Below are positions 24,270 to 34,499 of a DNA stretch of 51,868 nucleotides, in pieces; within the stretch, counting starts at the first letter, position 1, and the number at the start of each line of letters is the position of its first letter. The position numbers and the translations under genes are program-made. The stretch lies in the NCBI GenBank assembly GCA_944324485.1, contig CALUWM010000013.1, positions 1 to 51,868 of the forward strand. The letters are read 5' to 3'. A model generated the notes under the pieces. That model ran no database searches. It was given only the letters and a program-made list of their open reading frames with translations, and was not told the origin of the DNA. Origin of the DNA: Candidatus Gastranaerophilales bacterium (GTDB taxonomy: Bacteria > Cyanobacteriota > Vampirovibrionia > Gastranaerophilales > Gastranaerophilaceae).

Positions 24270-26912
24270 ATGGAAGACAAAAAGACGTTAATTTTAATAG
24301 ACGGACATGCATTGGCTTTTAGGATGTTTTTTGCACTTGAAAGAACAAACATGCAAACTACGACTCACGTTCCAACCTGGGCAGTTTATGGTTTTTTTAA
24401 AGCAATATTTGATCTTTTGGCAGACAAAAAATTGTCTTTAAAGCCAAATTCTATTGCAGTTGCATTTGATGTTTCTAAAGCGACCTTTCGTCTTGAAAAA
24501 TATTCTGAATATAAGGCAAATCGTTTAACGATGCCAGATAGTTTGAGAACTCAGTTAGAAATAATAAAAGAAGGTTTAAGTGTTCTTGATATTCCTATTT
24601 ATACAATGGAAGGATATGAAGGTGATGATGTTATAGGTACTATCGCTTCTCAAGCAAGTAAAAAAGGACATAAAACATATATCCTAACTGGTGATAAAGA
24701 TAGTTTTCAACTTGTTGATGAAAATGGTTTAGTTACGGTGTTGATTCCTCAGAAGGGTGAAATTAACCAATATAATAAGGAAAAAGTTTTTGAAAATTTG
24801 AGTGTTTACCCTTGTCAAGTTGTCGATTATAAAGCTTTGTGCGGTGATAGTTCGGATAATATCCCAGGAATTAGAGGAATAGGTCCTAAAAGCGCTGCTT
24901 CTTTGTTGCAGGAGTTTTCTACTCTTGATGGAGTTTATGAAAACATTGAAAAAGTAACCAAAAAAGCTTTAAAAGAAAAGTTAATTGAAGGAAAAGACAG
25001 TGCTTATTTATCAAGATTTTTAGCAACAATAAAAAAAGATTTACAGATAAAGTTTGATTTTGAAGGAGCTTGTCTCAGCGTTCCAAATAAAGATAAAGTT
25101 AAAGAGTTTTTTCAAAAAATGCAATTTTATTCTTTTGTAAAAAATATTGATAAATTGCTTTCTCCTTTTAATATAGAAACTTCTTGTAAAAATGAAAACA
25201 TTGTTAAATTTGATGAAGTAAATCCTTCAATTTCGCAGATGAGCCTTTTTGGCGAATTTGAAGAAAAAAAAGAGTTAAAGGAAGTTATAAAGTTAAAAGA
25301 CGATGAAGCAAAAGACTTTTTAAATTCTATAAAAACAGGCGATAAAATAGCATTATTAACAGATTATGCTGATAATAACTTTTGTTATGTTTCAGACGGC
25401 AAAAAAGCTTGCAAAGTTTCATCTTTGGAAATAAAAGATATATTTTTAAATGAGAAAATAAAAAAATGTGTTTATGATATAAAAACTATTTTGTCTTCTG
25501 AAATAGGCGATATTAAAGGTGTTATAAGCGATGTGCAACTATCAAGTTATATGCTTGATTCATCAAGAAAACATGATTTGATTACCCAAATAAATGAGTG
25601 TCTTGAAATAATACCTGATGAAAATGACTTATATTCTTTAGTTTCTTATATTTTAGATTTAAATGAATTTTATAATAAAAAATTAACTGATGCAGAACTT
25701 AAGTTATTGAATGAGGTTGAGCTTCCTTTGGCTTTTGTTTTAAGCGATATGGAAAAAACAGGAGTGAAATTAGATATATCTTGTCTTAAGGAAATTGGCA
25801 ATGAAATTGATGTCAAAGTCTCTCAATATGAGAAGAAAATATATGATGAAGCAGGTTGTACTTTTAATATAAATTCTCCTAAGCAGGTTGCTGAAATTTT
25901 ATTTGATAAAATGCAAATAAAGCCGAAAAAGAAAGGTAAATCCGGAACATATAGTACAAATGCTAAAATTTTAGATGAGTTAGCATTTGAATACTCAATT
26001 GCTGCTGATATATTGCAACATCGTCAATTAATGAAGCTTAAAACAACATACATCGAGGCATTACCGAAACTTGTTAAGGCAGATGGTAAAGTGCATACTC
26101 ATTTTAATCAGATAGTTACTACAACGGGAAGATTGTCTTCTTCTGATCCGAATTTGCAAAATATTCCCATAAGGACTGAATTTTCGAATAGAATTAGAGG
26201 AGCCTTTATTCCTTCTGATTTAGGTTCGTATATTTTGAGTGCTGATTATTCACAAGTTGAATTGCGTCTGCTTGCTCACTATTCCGGAGATGAAGGTTTG
26301 ATTAGAGCATTTGTGGATGATATTGATATACATAAAGTTACAGCCTCAAAGATTTTTAATGTTGAGCCGGAAAATGTTACAAAAGATATGCGAAGAAAGG
26401 CAAAAACCGTTAATTTTGGTATAATATACGGTCAAACCAGATACGGATTGTCTAAGACTTTAGGAATTGAGCCTTATGAAGCACAAGAATTAATAAACAA
26501 ATATTTTATGACATATCCAAAAATTTCTGATTATATAAATTCTACTCTTGAAATGGCAAATGAAAAAGGTTATGTTGAGACTTTATATGGAAGAAGAAGA
26601 TATCTTGGTGCGGAATTAAATTCCAGAAATGCAAACATCAGAGAATTTGCAGCCCGTGCTGCAATAAATGCACCTTTACAAGGAACGAGTGCCGATATAA
26701 TTAAGATGGCAATGGTTGATTTATTTGAAAAATTAAAGAACTACAAAACAAAAATGATTTTGCAAATTCATGATGAGTTGGTTTTTGAAGTTCCTAAAGA
26801 AGAAATAGAAATTGTCAAACCGATTATTGTAGAGGCAATGGAGTTAAATCAACCTTTAAAAGTACCTCTCAAGGTTGAAGTTGGTTATGGAAAAACTTGG
26901 ATGGAAAAGTAA
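24270..26912 (+). CDS. polA: DNA polymerase I, without functional proofreading site
   Basis: 880 residues. The 5' nuclease domain (1-~300) has L-I-D-G-H-A-L-A and YEGDDVIGTIA. The 3'-5' exonuclease domain (about 340-480) is present as a fold but has lost motif I: the D-x-E expected near residue 367 reads D-Y-A. The polymerase domain has motif A DYSQVELRLLAHYSGD, motif B RRKAKTVNFGIIYG and motif C QIHDELVFEVP. It fills gaps and removes RNA primers. Loss of proofreading is common in Firmicutes and related Pol I. AAGGGG precedes the ATG. Confidence 0.97.
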   Translation: MEDKKTLILIDGHALAFRMFFALERTNMQTTTHVPTWAVYGFFKAIFDLLADKKLSLKPNSIAVAFDVSKATFRLEKYSEYKANRLTMPDSLRTQLEIIKEGLSVLDIPIYTMEGYEGDDVIGTIASQASKKGHKTYILTGDKDSFQLVDENGLVTVLIPQKGEINQYNKEKVFENLSVYPCQVVDYKALCGDSSDNIPGIRGIGPKSAASLLQEFSTLDGVYENIEKVTKKALKEKLIEGKDSAYLSRFLATIKKDLQIKFDFEGACLSVPNKDKVKEFFQKMQFYSFVKNIDKLLSPFNIETSCKNENIVKFDEVNPSISQMSLFGEFEEKKELKEVIKLKDDEAKDFLNSIKTGDKIALLTDYADNNFCYVSDGKKACKVSSLEIKDIFLNEKIKKCVYDIKTILSSEIGDIKGVISDVQLSSYMLDSSRKHDLITQINECLEIIPDENDLYSLVSYILDLNEFYNKKLTDAELKLLNEVELPLAFVLSDMEKTGVKLDISCLKEIGNEIDVKVSQYEKKIYDEAGCTFNINSPKQVAEILFDKMQIKPKKKGKSGTYSTNAKILDELAFEYSIAADILQHRQLMKLKTTYIEALPKLVKADGKVHTHFNQIVTTTGRLSSSDPNLQNIPIRTEFSNRIRGAFIPSDLGSYILSADYSQVELRLLAHYSGDEGLIRAFVDDIDIHKVTASKIFNVEPENVTKDMRRKAKTVNFGIIYGQTRYGLSKTLGIEPYEAQELINKYFMTYPKISDYINSTLEMANEKGYVETLYGRRRYLGAELNSRNANIREFAARAAINAPLQGTSADIIKMAMVDLFEKLKNYKTKMILQIHDELVFEVPKEEIEIVKPIIVEAMELNQPLKVPLKVEVGYGKTWMEK

Positions 26913-26913
26913 A

Positions 26914-27276
26914 ATGAAAAAAATAATTTTAATTTTAAGTTTATTATTTTCAATTTGTTTTGCTCAAAGTATGTTTGAAGAATGTTATAAAATATATCCA
27001 AAAGATGCAGACATTCTTTTTATGAGCGCAATAGGTGCAATTAATTCTGATTCAAGGTTTACAATATCTGAAATACAATCTGCCAATGGTTATATTTTGT
27101 TTTTGTATGGGTCTAAGTATTATCTTTTAACGTTAACAAAAAGATATCAAAATCAAACAGAAATAAAAATTCTTCCTCAAAATAGTGATTTTTCTCAGGG
27201 AAGTACGGTCGCAAAAACTGTATTTGCTTTGATAGATTCTAAATTAAAAAATGCTCCAATGGGACTTGTGAAATAG
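26914..27276 (+). CDS. Small exported protein, unknown
   Basis: 120 residues from the ATG at 26914, one base after the polA stop. An overlapping upstream Met was rejected because MKKIILILSLLFSICFA is a textbook signal peptide. The mature protein is about 103 residues, mixed alpha/beta, with SDSRFTISEIQ and Y-Y-L-L-T-L-T-K-R stretches, one Cys and no known motif. It is translated between polA and priA in what looks like one transcript, a curious place for an exported protein. Confidence 0.5.
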   Translation: MKKIILILSLLFSICFAQSMFEECYKIYPKDADILFMSAIGAINSDSRFTISEIQSANGYILFLYGSKYYLLTLTKRYQNQTEIKILPQNSDFSQGSTVAKTVFALIDSKLKNAPMGLVK

Positions 27277-27278
27277 TT

Positions 27279-29321
27279 ATGACAGATGTAGTAGAGAAAA
27301 AATATGCTCAGGTTTTGGTTGATATTAATAAATTGGGAACCAAAACATTTAGCTATTTAATCCCTGATGAACTTAAAGAGGAGATTAAAGTAGGGCAGTC
27401 TGTTTTGGTTCCTTTCGGAAGAAGAAAAGATGGCTTAAAGGCCTATGTGGTTGGATTTTCGAATTATCTTGAAGAAGGAATAAAGGCAAAATATATAACA
27501 GAAATAATAGAAGCAAACCCTCTGTTTTCGCTTGAATATTTAAAACTTTTGGATTGGGTTGCAAATTATTATTATTGCGATATTCAAACTGTATTAAATA
27601 CAGCTTTGCCACAAAAGTTTTTTGAAAAAAATGTTAAAAAATACAGAAAACCAAAAAAAGAAAATGAAATTTATAAAATAGATAAAGAAGAAAAAAGTGA
27701 AAATAATTTATCAGATGAACAAAGAAAAGTATATGAAGAAATAAAAAAAGTTAATGCTAAAACATCTTTATTATATGGGATTACAGGCTCAGGCAAGACG
27801 GAAATATATTTTAAATTAATTGAAGATACAATTAAAAAAAACAAAAATGTTATTTTTTTAGCTCCTGAAATAGCTCTTGTTTCGCAATTAACCATAAGAA
27901 CACTTGAGCGTTTTGGAGCTGATAGTGTGGCTATTTGGCATAGTTCTATAACGGAAGCTGAAAAGTATGAAACTTGGAAAAAATTGAGAAATAATGAAAT
28001 AAAAATTCTTTTTGGTGCAAGAAGTGCTATTTTTGCTCCTATTCGTGATTTAGGGCTTATTATAATCGATGAAGAACACGAATCAAGTTATAAACAGACA
28101 ATGCCGTCTCCAAGATATAATGCAAAGGAAGTAGCTAAAAAATTATGCGAATTGTATGATGCTAAACTTATTTTAGGTTCTGCAACCCCATCGATAGAAA
28201 GTTATTATGAGGCAATTAATACCAATTCTCTTTTTGAGCTTAAAACAAGATATAACTGTGCAAAATTGCCCAAAGTAAGTGTTGTTGATATGAAGGTTGA
28301 AAGGGCTGAAAGGAATTATACTCCTTTTTCAAGAACTCTTATTAATCAAACAAAAGAGGCTGTTGAAAAAGGACATCAGGTTATTTTTCTCATTAATCGC
28401 AGAGGCTTCTCATCTTATACACAGTGTATGGAGTGTGGCGAGGTTCTAATGTGCGAAAAATGTGCAATTCCTTTAATTTTCCATAGTCAAACCAATTCCT
28501 ATAAATGTCATTATTGTAATTTTGAATTAACAGGTGAAATAAAATGTCCTAAATGTAATTCAGAAGCTTTAGAGAATTTTGGCATGGGCTCTCAAAAAGT
28601 TGAGATTATGGCAAAAGAAATTTTTTCTGATTATAGAATAGAAAGGCTTGATTCAGATAGTCTTTCTAAAAAAAATGAACATATAGAAATTTTAAAAAGA
28701 TTTCAAAATGGAGAAATTGATATTTTAATTGGAACTCAAATGATTGCGAAAGGTTTAGACAATAAAAATGTTACTTTAGTTGGTGTAATTAATGCGGATT
28801 TGAGTTTTAATTTGCCTGATTATAGAAGTTCTGAACGTGGATTTTCAATTTTGACTCAAGTTGCAGGACGTTCTGGGCGTGGAGATGATGAAGGTAAGGT
28901 TATTTTTCAAACATATAATTCTTCAAATGTATTTTTAAAAGACGCGCAAAAGCAAGATTACGAAGGTTTTTATGAAAATGAAATTCATTTAAGGGAGTTG
29001 CTTGACTATCCTCCCTTTTCAAATATGATTAGAATAGTTTTGTCGTCTAAAAATGAGTTTAGAGCTGAAAAATCGGCAGCTGAAATTGAATTGCATTTGT
29101 CTGATTATTTAAAAAAACTTTCTTTGGATGAGGCAATTTTAGTTTTGGGTCCGGTTGAATGTGTCTTAAAAAAGATAAGGGAAGAATACAGATATAATAT
29201 AATAATTAAAAATAAGTTGTCTGAAAAAGGGCATAGAGCAATTTTAAGATTTTTAAAAACAATTCATCTTCCTGATGATATTAAAATGGTTGTAGATATT
29301 AATCCTTCGGATATTTTATAA
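27279..29321 (+). CDS. priA: Primosomal replication restart helicase PriA
   Basis: 680 residues. An N-terminal DNA-binding domain (1-~110, YAQVLVDINKLGTKTFSYLIP) is followed by the SF2 helicase with GITGSGKTEIY (Walker A near 165) and I-I-D-E-E-H. The zinc domain between the helicase lobes keeps eight cysteines as CxxC pairs (C-M-E-C, C-E-K-C, C-H-Y-C, C-P-K-C). The second lobe has GTQMIAKGLD and QVAGRSGRG. It reloads the replisome at stalled forks. Two bases separate it from the upstream gene. Confidence 0.95.
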   Translation: MTDVVEKKYAQVLVDINKLGTKTFSYLIPDELKEEIKVGQSVLVPFGRRKDGLKAYVVGFSNYLEEGIKAKYITEIIEANPLFSLEYLKLLDWVANYYYCDIQTVLNTALPQKFFEKNVKKYRKPKKENEIYKIDKEEKSENNLSDEQRKVYEEIKKVNAKTSLLYGITGSGKTEIYFKLIEDTIKKNKNVIFLAPEIALVSQLTIRTLERFGADSVAIWHSSITEAEKYETWKKLRNNEIKILFGARSAIFAPIRDLGLIIIDEEHESSYKQTMPSPRYNAKEVAKKLCELYDAKLILGSATPSIESYYEAINTNSLFELKTRYNCAKLPKVSVVDMKVERAERNYTPFSRTLINQTKEAVEKGHQVIFLINRRGFSSYTQCMECGEVLMCEKCAIPLIFHSQTNSYKCHYCNFELTGEIKCPKCNSEALENFGMGSQKVEIMAKEIFSDYRIERLDSDSLSKKNEHIEILKRFQNGEIDILIGTQMIAKGLDNKNVTLVGVINADLSFNLPDYRSSERGFSILTQVAGRSGRGDDEGKVIFQTYNSSNVFLKDAQKQDYEGFYENEIHLRELLDYPPFSNMIRIVLSSKNEFRAEKSAAEIELHLSDYLKKLSLDEAILVLGPVECVLKKIREEYRYNIIIKNKLSEKGHRAILRFLKTIHLPDDIKMVVDINPSDIL

Positions 29322-29324
29322 AAA

Positions 29325-32300
29325 ATGTTGATTAATGCAAATTCTAATACAAATAGAACTAAATTATTACAAAATAAATATTTAGAACTTTTAAATTCAG
29401 GTATTGAAGCTGAAAAAATACTTGTTATAGTGCAAAATTCTAAAAAGAAAAAAGAATTTATTGATGAAATTAAAGAAAATTCAAACAAAGGGTTTATAGG
29501 CTCTCTTAAGATATATAGTTTTTGGGGATTTATAAGAGAGTATATTCTAGAAAATTGGGTATTGGTTGAAGAAGGTTTAAAGGATAAAAACGCAAAAATT
29601 ACTCCATATTTGTCAGGACTTGAAATTTCTCAATATATTTTTAAAAAAAGCATAGATGAAGTTGATTTTACAGGATATAATTCAAAGACAAGTCTTTTGC
29701 ACCAACTTTTTAGAAGAAACTCTTTAATTAATTTGAATAATCTTTCTAAAGAAGAAATTGATAAAAGAGATAAAATTTTACAGCAAACTTATTCAAGCGA
29801 AGCAAACCAAACGATAAATAAGTATAAAGCTAAAACAATCGATTTAAGAGCGTTTGATTATGTTAGGCAAATTAATATTTTTGAATATTTGTATAAAAAA
29901 CTTGAAAATAAGTTTGAATATATTTTTGTGGATGATGCCGATGAAATTACTCCTTGTGTTTTAGCATATCTTGAACATATTAAACCCAGTGTAAAAGAAT
30001 TTTTTATAGGTTATGACCAATTTGGTTCTTCAAGGTTAGGTTATTTAGGGGCAATTAATGTTGATTTTGAGAAGTTTTTAAATTGTAAAGCTCTAAAGCC
30101 TTTTGAAGATGATGAAAAAACTAAAAATGCACTTAAAATTTTTCATTCGGTTAAAGAAGACAAAAAAATTGATGTTGAAAATATTAACACAAAGACTTTT
30201 TTAAAACGAAACGAAATGCTTGATTGCGTTATTGAGGACATAAAAACTTTGGTTAATAATGGTGTAAAACCGTCTGATATAGCAATTATTACCCCTATTA
30301 ATGATGAATTTCTAAAAACGACACTTGAGAAAACGGGTTTTTGTTTTAATTTTATTTCAAAAAGCGAAAAATTAAATCAAAATAAAATCATAGGTTATCT
30401 TTTAGAATTATTAAAAATTATTATTGATACAAACAATAAGTTTGTGTCCCCGTATATTTTGAAAGGTATTTTGATTGAGATATTAAATATTGAAAAAAAA
30501 GAAGCCCTTTCTTTTGTTCAAGAATATAAAACAGGTTATGAATTTCAAGGTTTGAATTTATTTGATTTAATTAAAAATAAAGATAATGAACAGTTTAGAA
30601 AATTTATTAATATTTATGAAAAATGTAGATTTGAAAAGCTATCTTCTATACTTTTTGAAATTGTTTCAGGTTTTATTCCGTTTCAAAAAGAATTTTCTAA
30701 AGACATAATTAAAATTAATCAGCTTTTAAAACAAATATGCGATTTTGAAGATGTTTTTAAAGACGAGTTTGATAGATTGGAGTTAATTGTTCAACTTGAA
30801 AATACAATAATTTCTGAAAATCCATTGAGTGATTTGGAAATAGATGAAAATTCAATTATTGTTTCATCTGCTCAAAAGATTATTGATTATTCTTATAAAA
30901 CAAAATATCAGTTTTTACTGGATGTTTCTTCAGAAAATTGGATAAGGCAAGATATTGGACCTTTGTATAATTCTTGGGTCATGCAAAAAAAATGGGAAAA
31001 AGACACTTTTGAGCTAGAAGATAATATAAATTTAACAAAAGATAAGATTTCAAGAATGTTATACAAGCTATATCTTCTGACAGATAAATTAACATTATAT
31101 TCAAGTGCGTATGATTATTTAGGTGCGGAGAATTTTTCCGGAATTGATAAATATTTTGAATATAAAAACGAATTTTTGCAAGATACCAAAGCCGAGATTA
31201 AACCTATTGTACCTAGAGATGACCAAAAAGAAGTTTTAAAATATAAAGGCGGGTTAATGTCTGTAAGCGCAACGGCAGGCTCAGGAAAGACAACAATAAT
31301 GCTTCTTTTGGTAGATAAAATTTTATCAGGAGAAATATTGAATGATATAGAGCCTAATAATATTTTTGTTTTAACTTTTATGGAGTCTGCTGCAAGAAAT
31401 TTTAAAGAAAGAATAAAGGCGAAATATCCTAATTTAAAAGAATTGCCAAATATTTCAACAATACATGGGCTTGCACTTAGAATTTTAAAAGAAAATAATA
31501 ATTTTTCAAAAGTTGGTTTGGATTATGATTTTGAAATTTTAGATGAAGTTAAAAGAGTTAATATTTTAACTGAAATAGTTCATAAATTTTTAGGTTCAGT
31601 TGATAAATTGGATTTGTATGATGCTGCTATAAGTTCATATAAAAATGAATTGGTTTTATATGGCGATTTTGAATGTAGCAATAAGCTCTTTTTAAAAATA
31701 TATAATGCGTACGATGAAAAATTAAAGTCTGAAAATTTAATTGATTATGATGATTTATTGCTTTTGAGTTTAAAGTTATTAAGGGAAAATAAAGATATTT
31801 TAGATTATTATGCAGATTTAGCGAAAATAATAATAGAAGATGAAGCACAAGATTCAAGTGCTGTACAACAGAATTTGATTACACTTTTGGGTTCTAAACA
31901 TAAAAATATAATTCGTTGCGGAGATATTAATCAAGCTATAACTTCTACGTTTACAAATTCTGATGTCGAAGGTTTTAAGGATTTTATGAAAAAGTCAAAA
32001 AATGTTGTAATGGATAGATGCCAAAGGTGTGCAACAGGGGTTTTGGATTGTGCAAATGATACGGTTGATTATGCTAAAAAAGAAGAAATAAATGCCTTTA
32101 GCGATTTAATTATGAAACCGGTTGAAGGAAAAAATATAATAGATAGTAAGGCAGTAGGTAGTTTTATCTTTGAAACCGAAAAAGAAGAAAATAATTTTGT
32201 TTTAAAAGAAATACAATCATTATTAAAAAATTCTGATAAACCAATTTCGATTGCAATATTAACAAGAAGTAATTTTGCTATAAACAAATGGGTCAAAATT

Positions 32301-33122
32301 CTTGAAGAGGCTAATATAAGAACATATAAAAATTCTGACAATCTTATAAATAATTTATGTTATAGAATTTCTCTTTTGATATTGGAGTTTATTATAAATC
32401 CATATGAGTTAAGGACTTTAAAAGAAATTGCTAAAGAACTATATGATATCGGTTTTTATGATTTTGATACTTTAAGATATGCAAATTCTTTGTGCGAGCC
32501 TATTTTTTTAAGAGATGATTTTGATGAGCAATTTTGGTGGGATATGAATTATTTTTTATTTAAAAATTATTATTCTATTTATGATTTGGTTTGTGAAATT
32601 GGTGAGTTCTATTTTTCAAAAACTGGCGAAAAAGATAATATACACATGGTTGCTACAATAGCTCAAAAAGTAAAAAATTCTCAAAAAACTTTTGAAGATG
32701 CTGTTTTAAGGCTGAGAGAAATTCAATTTAAAAATAATTTTTCAAATATAAAATTTTTTAAAAGTGAAAATAAGGATAAAAGAAAAAATACTGTCAGTGT
32801 TATGACTATACATAAATCAAAGGGAGATGAGTTTGATTATGTTTTTATTCCTGAATTAACAAAAGATAATTTGTGTTTAAGTATTGATGATTGTAAGTTA
32901 AAAGAAAAATCTACTTTTATTCAAAAAATTAAAAAATATCCCAAGGATGATTTTGAATTGAAAAAAGAAATAACTGAAGAAAATTTCAGGTTGATTTATG
33001 TAGGAATTACAAGAGCTATAAAAAAATTGTATTTAACTGTCTCAAATAATTATAAGTTTTTTGCAAGAGACAAAAAATTTGAAAATTCAGAGTTTTTTGA
33101 GGGGGTATTGTGCAAAAAATAG
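29325..33122 (+). CDS. Double UvrD-like helicase: inactive N-terminal module fused to active AddA/RecB-type module
   Basis: 1265 residues. The C-terminal ~620 residues are an active SF1A helicase: Walker A SATAGSGKTT (near 650), IIIEDEAQD (motif II), IIRCGDINQAI (III), VMTIHKSKGDEFDYVF (V), IYVGITRAIKKLYL (VI). The N-terminal ~600 residues look like a second SF1A fold with a decayed Walker A (LINANSNTNRTKLL), a motif Ia-like E-K-I-L-V-I-V-Q-N, and FVDDADEI near residue 200 in the motif II position. This matches an AddB/RecC-like inactive partner joined to an AddA/RecB-like motor. No nuclease motif is seen in it; the nuclease follows as a separate overlapping gene. End resection in recombination is the likely role. 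Confidence 0.75.
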   Translation: MLINANSNTNRTKLLQNKYLELLNSGIEAEKILVIVQNSKKKKEFIDEIKENSNKGFIGSLKIYSFWGFIREYILENWVLVEEGLKDKNAKITPYLSGLEISQYIFKKSIDEVDFTGYNSKTSLLHQLFRRNSLINLNNLSKEEIDKRDKILQQTYSSEANQTINKYKAKTIDLRAFDYVRQINIFEYLYKKLENKFEYIFVDDADEITPCVLAYLEHIKPSVKEFFIGYDQFGSSRLGYLGAINVDFEKFLNCKALKPFEDDEKTKNALKIFHSVKEDKKIDVENINTKTFLKRNEMLDCVIEDIKTLVNNGVKPSDIAIITPINDEFLKTTLEKTGFCFNFISKSEKLNQNKIIGYLLELLKIIIDTNNKFVSPYILKGILIEILNIEKKEALSFVQEYKTGYEFQGLNLFDLIKNKDNEQFRKFINIYEKCRFEKLSSILFEIVSGFIPFQKEFSKDIIKINQLLKQICDFEDVFKDEFDRLELIVQLENTIISENPLSDLEIDENSIIVSSAQKIIDYSYKTKYQFLLDVSSENWIRQDIGPLYNSWVMQKKWEKDTFELEDNINLTKDKISRMLYKLYLLTDKLTLYSSAYDYLGAENFSGIDKYFEYKNEFLQDTKAEIKPIVPRDDQKEVLKYKGGLMSVSATAGSGKTTIMLLLVDKILSGEILNDIEPNNIFVLTFMESAARNFKERIKAKYPNLKELPNISTIHGLALRILKENNNFSKVGLDYDFEILDEVKRVNILTEIVHKFLGSVDKLDLYDAAISSYKNELVLYGDFECSNKLFLKIYNAYDEKLKSENLIDYDDLLLLSLKLLRENKDILDYYADLAKIIIEDEAQDSSAVQQNLITLLGSKHKNIIRCGDINQAITSTFTNSDVEGFKDFMKKSKNVVMDRCQRCATGVLDCANDTVDYAKKEEINAFSDLIMKPVEGKNIIDSKAVGSFIFETEKEENNFVLKEIQSLLKNSDKPISIAILTRSNFAINKWVKILEEANIRTYKNSDNLINNLCYRISLLILEFIINPYELRTLKEIAKELYDIGFYDFDTLRYANSLCEPIFLRDDFDEQFWWDMNYFLFKNYYSIYDLVCEIGEFYFSKTGEKDNIHMVATIAQKVKNSQKTFEDAVLRLREIQFKNNFSNIKFFKSENKDKRKNTVSVMTIHKSKGDEFDYVFIPELTKDNLCLSIDDCKLKEKSTFIQKIKKYPKDDFELKKEITEENFRLIYVGITRAIKKLYLTVSNNYKFFARDKKFENSEFFEGVLCKK

Positions 33123-33739
33123 ATACTTTTAGTGCAAATTCACTTAAAATTTTGGATAAAAGTTTTGTAGAATTTAAAAATAAATATATTTACAATCTTT
33201 CAATTTATAAAAAAGATAAAAGGACTCAAACAGGTCAAAAATTTCATGGGTTGATTTGTTTTTATATAAGAGGTTTTGATGTTTCGAGATTGCTTATGGA
33301 TTTGAGTTCGGATGAATTAATTTGTTGGCAAAAACTTAAAGAGAAATTAAAATTAATTAAAAGAAATTTTATTAAAACAGAATATTCTTTTTTAATTAAA
33401 GATGAGTTAAATAATATTCCTTATTATCTTACGGGGCGTTTTGACGGAATTTATAAAGATAATGATTTTTATGTGATTTATGATTGGAAAACTTCTAATT
33501 TTCCTAAAAATCCTGCCAATGACTTGCAAAGCATAGTGTATCTATATGCTTTAAGTAAAATTTATAAAACTGATAAAATTAAAATGAGATATCTTTCGAT
33601 TGAAAAACTACAAACATTTGATGTAAACTTTGTTTCATCTGAAAAATACAAAGAAATAATAGATGAAATAATTTTAAAATTACCTTGGTTTAATTTTTCT
33701 TTAAATAGTGGCTTAGAGTCTCAAGAGTTGAGTTTTTGA
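33110..33739 (+). CDS. RecB-family PD-(D/E)XK nuclease
   Basis: 209 residues, a stand-alone nuclease domain. The active site is readable: the Asp of TGRFDGIYKD, then YDWKTSN (D-x-K) 16 residues on, and QSIVYLYAL (the Q-x-x-x-Y motif of RecB/AddA nucleases). It lacks the four-Cys iron-sulfur cluster of AddB. It overlaps the helicase gene by 13 bases, so the two are translated together and probably form one complex. Its 3' end overlaps the convergent methyltransferase gene by 50 bases. Confidence 0.8.
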   Translation: MQKIDTFSANSLKILDKSFVEFKNKYIYNLSIYKKDKRTQTGQKFHGLICFYIRGFDVSRLLMDLSSDELICWQKLKEKLKLIKRNFIKTEYSFLIKDELNNIPYYLTGRFDGIYKDNDFYVIYDWKTSNFPKNPANDLQSIVYLYALSKIYKTDKIKMRYLSIEKLQTFDVNFVSSEKYKEIIDEIILKLPWFNFSLNSGLESQELSF

Positions 33740-34487
33740 TTTCAAAATTTCTAAAATCAACTATTGATTCATGAGTCAGGTTGAGATTTTTATCTTTATA
33801 TGTGATAGCTGATTTTGTATTTAACATTCCTAATTCAAAATTGTTTAGTGGATTTTGAATTAAATTTGGGTTAAAAGACGCATTTGTTCCTATTGTTCTT
33901 TTATCTTTAATGGTTTTTCCTATTTTTATATCTGTTTTAAAAAGCGCGTTTAAGACAGGTTTTGAATGGTTATATGTGCAATAAATTCCATTTTTATCGA
34001 GTTTTTTTATTATTTCTGAGATTAAATCTTCGCTCCAGAGTTCTGATTGTTTGTGCGGAGCAAAACCATCATGAAAAATTATATCGTATTTCGTGTTTAG
34101 TTTTTTAATGACTTTTCTTACATCGTCAAAGTAGAAATTTATTAAATCTGATTTGATTAGATTTTTTTCTATAATTTTATTTATTTTTTTTGATGATTTA
34201 TAGTCAAATTGAAAAGATTTTTTTGCAAGTTCTGCGTCAATTTCAATACAATCAATGACTTCTATTGTGTTGAAATTTTCAATCGCACATTTTGTATTGT
34301 AGCCTATTCCATAGCATATATCGAGGATTTTTAATGGTTTTTTATTTAAGATTAAACATGGGGCTATGAATTTTTCATATGCTTCTGTAATAGCACCTTC
34401 TCTGGAATGATATACTTCATCTAAATCTTTGTTATATAGTCCGATTGAGCCATCTTTTGTTATTATTTTTTCAATATTTTTTTTCAT
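33690..34487 (-). CDS. MnmC-like methyltransferase (DUF752)
   Basis: 265 residues. A Rossmann methyltransferase with ILDICYGIGYNTK (SAM loop near residue 53), an acidic C-I-E-I-D after strand 2, and IIFHDGFAPHKQSELW, the DGFaPxxxPeLW hallmark of the MnmC methyltransferase domain. MnmC(m) methylates the wobble uridine of certain tRNAs to give mnm5(s2)U. The FAD oxidase half of E. coli MnmC is absent, as in many lineages. TAAAAT (34495-34500) ends seven bases before the ATG with no ribosome binding site, so a leaderless start is likely. Confidence 0.8.
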   Translation of the reverse strand: MKKNIEKIITKDGSIGLYNKDLDEVYHSREGAITEAYEKFIAPCLILNKKPLKILDICYGIGYNTKCAIENFNTIEVIDCIEIDAELAKKSFQFDYKSSKKINKIIEKNLIKSDLINFYFDDVRKVIKKLNTKYDIIFHDGFAPHKQSELWSEDLISEIIKKLDKNGIYCTYNHSKPVLNALFKTDIKIGKTIKDKRTIGTNASFNPNLIQNPLNNFELGMLNTKSAITYKDKNLNLTHESIVDFRNFEIKNSTLETLSHYLKKN

Positions 34488-34499
34488 TATTTTTATTTT

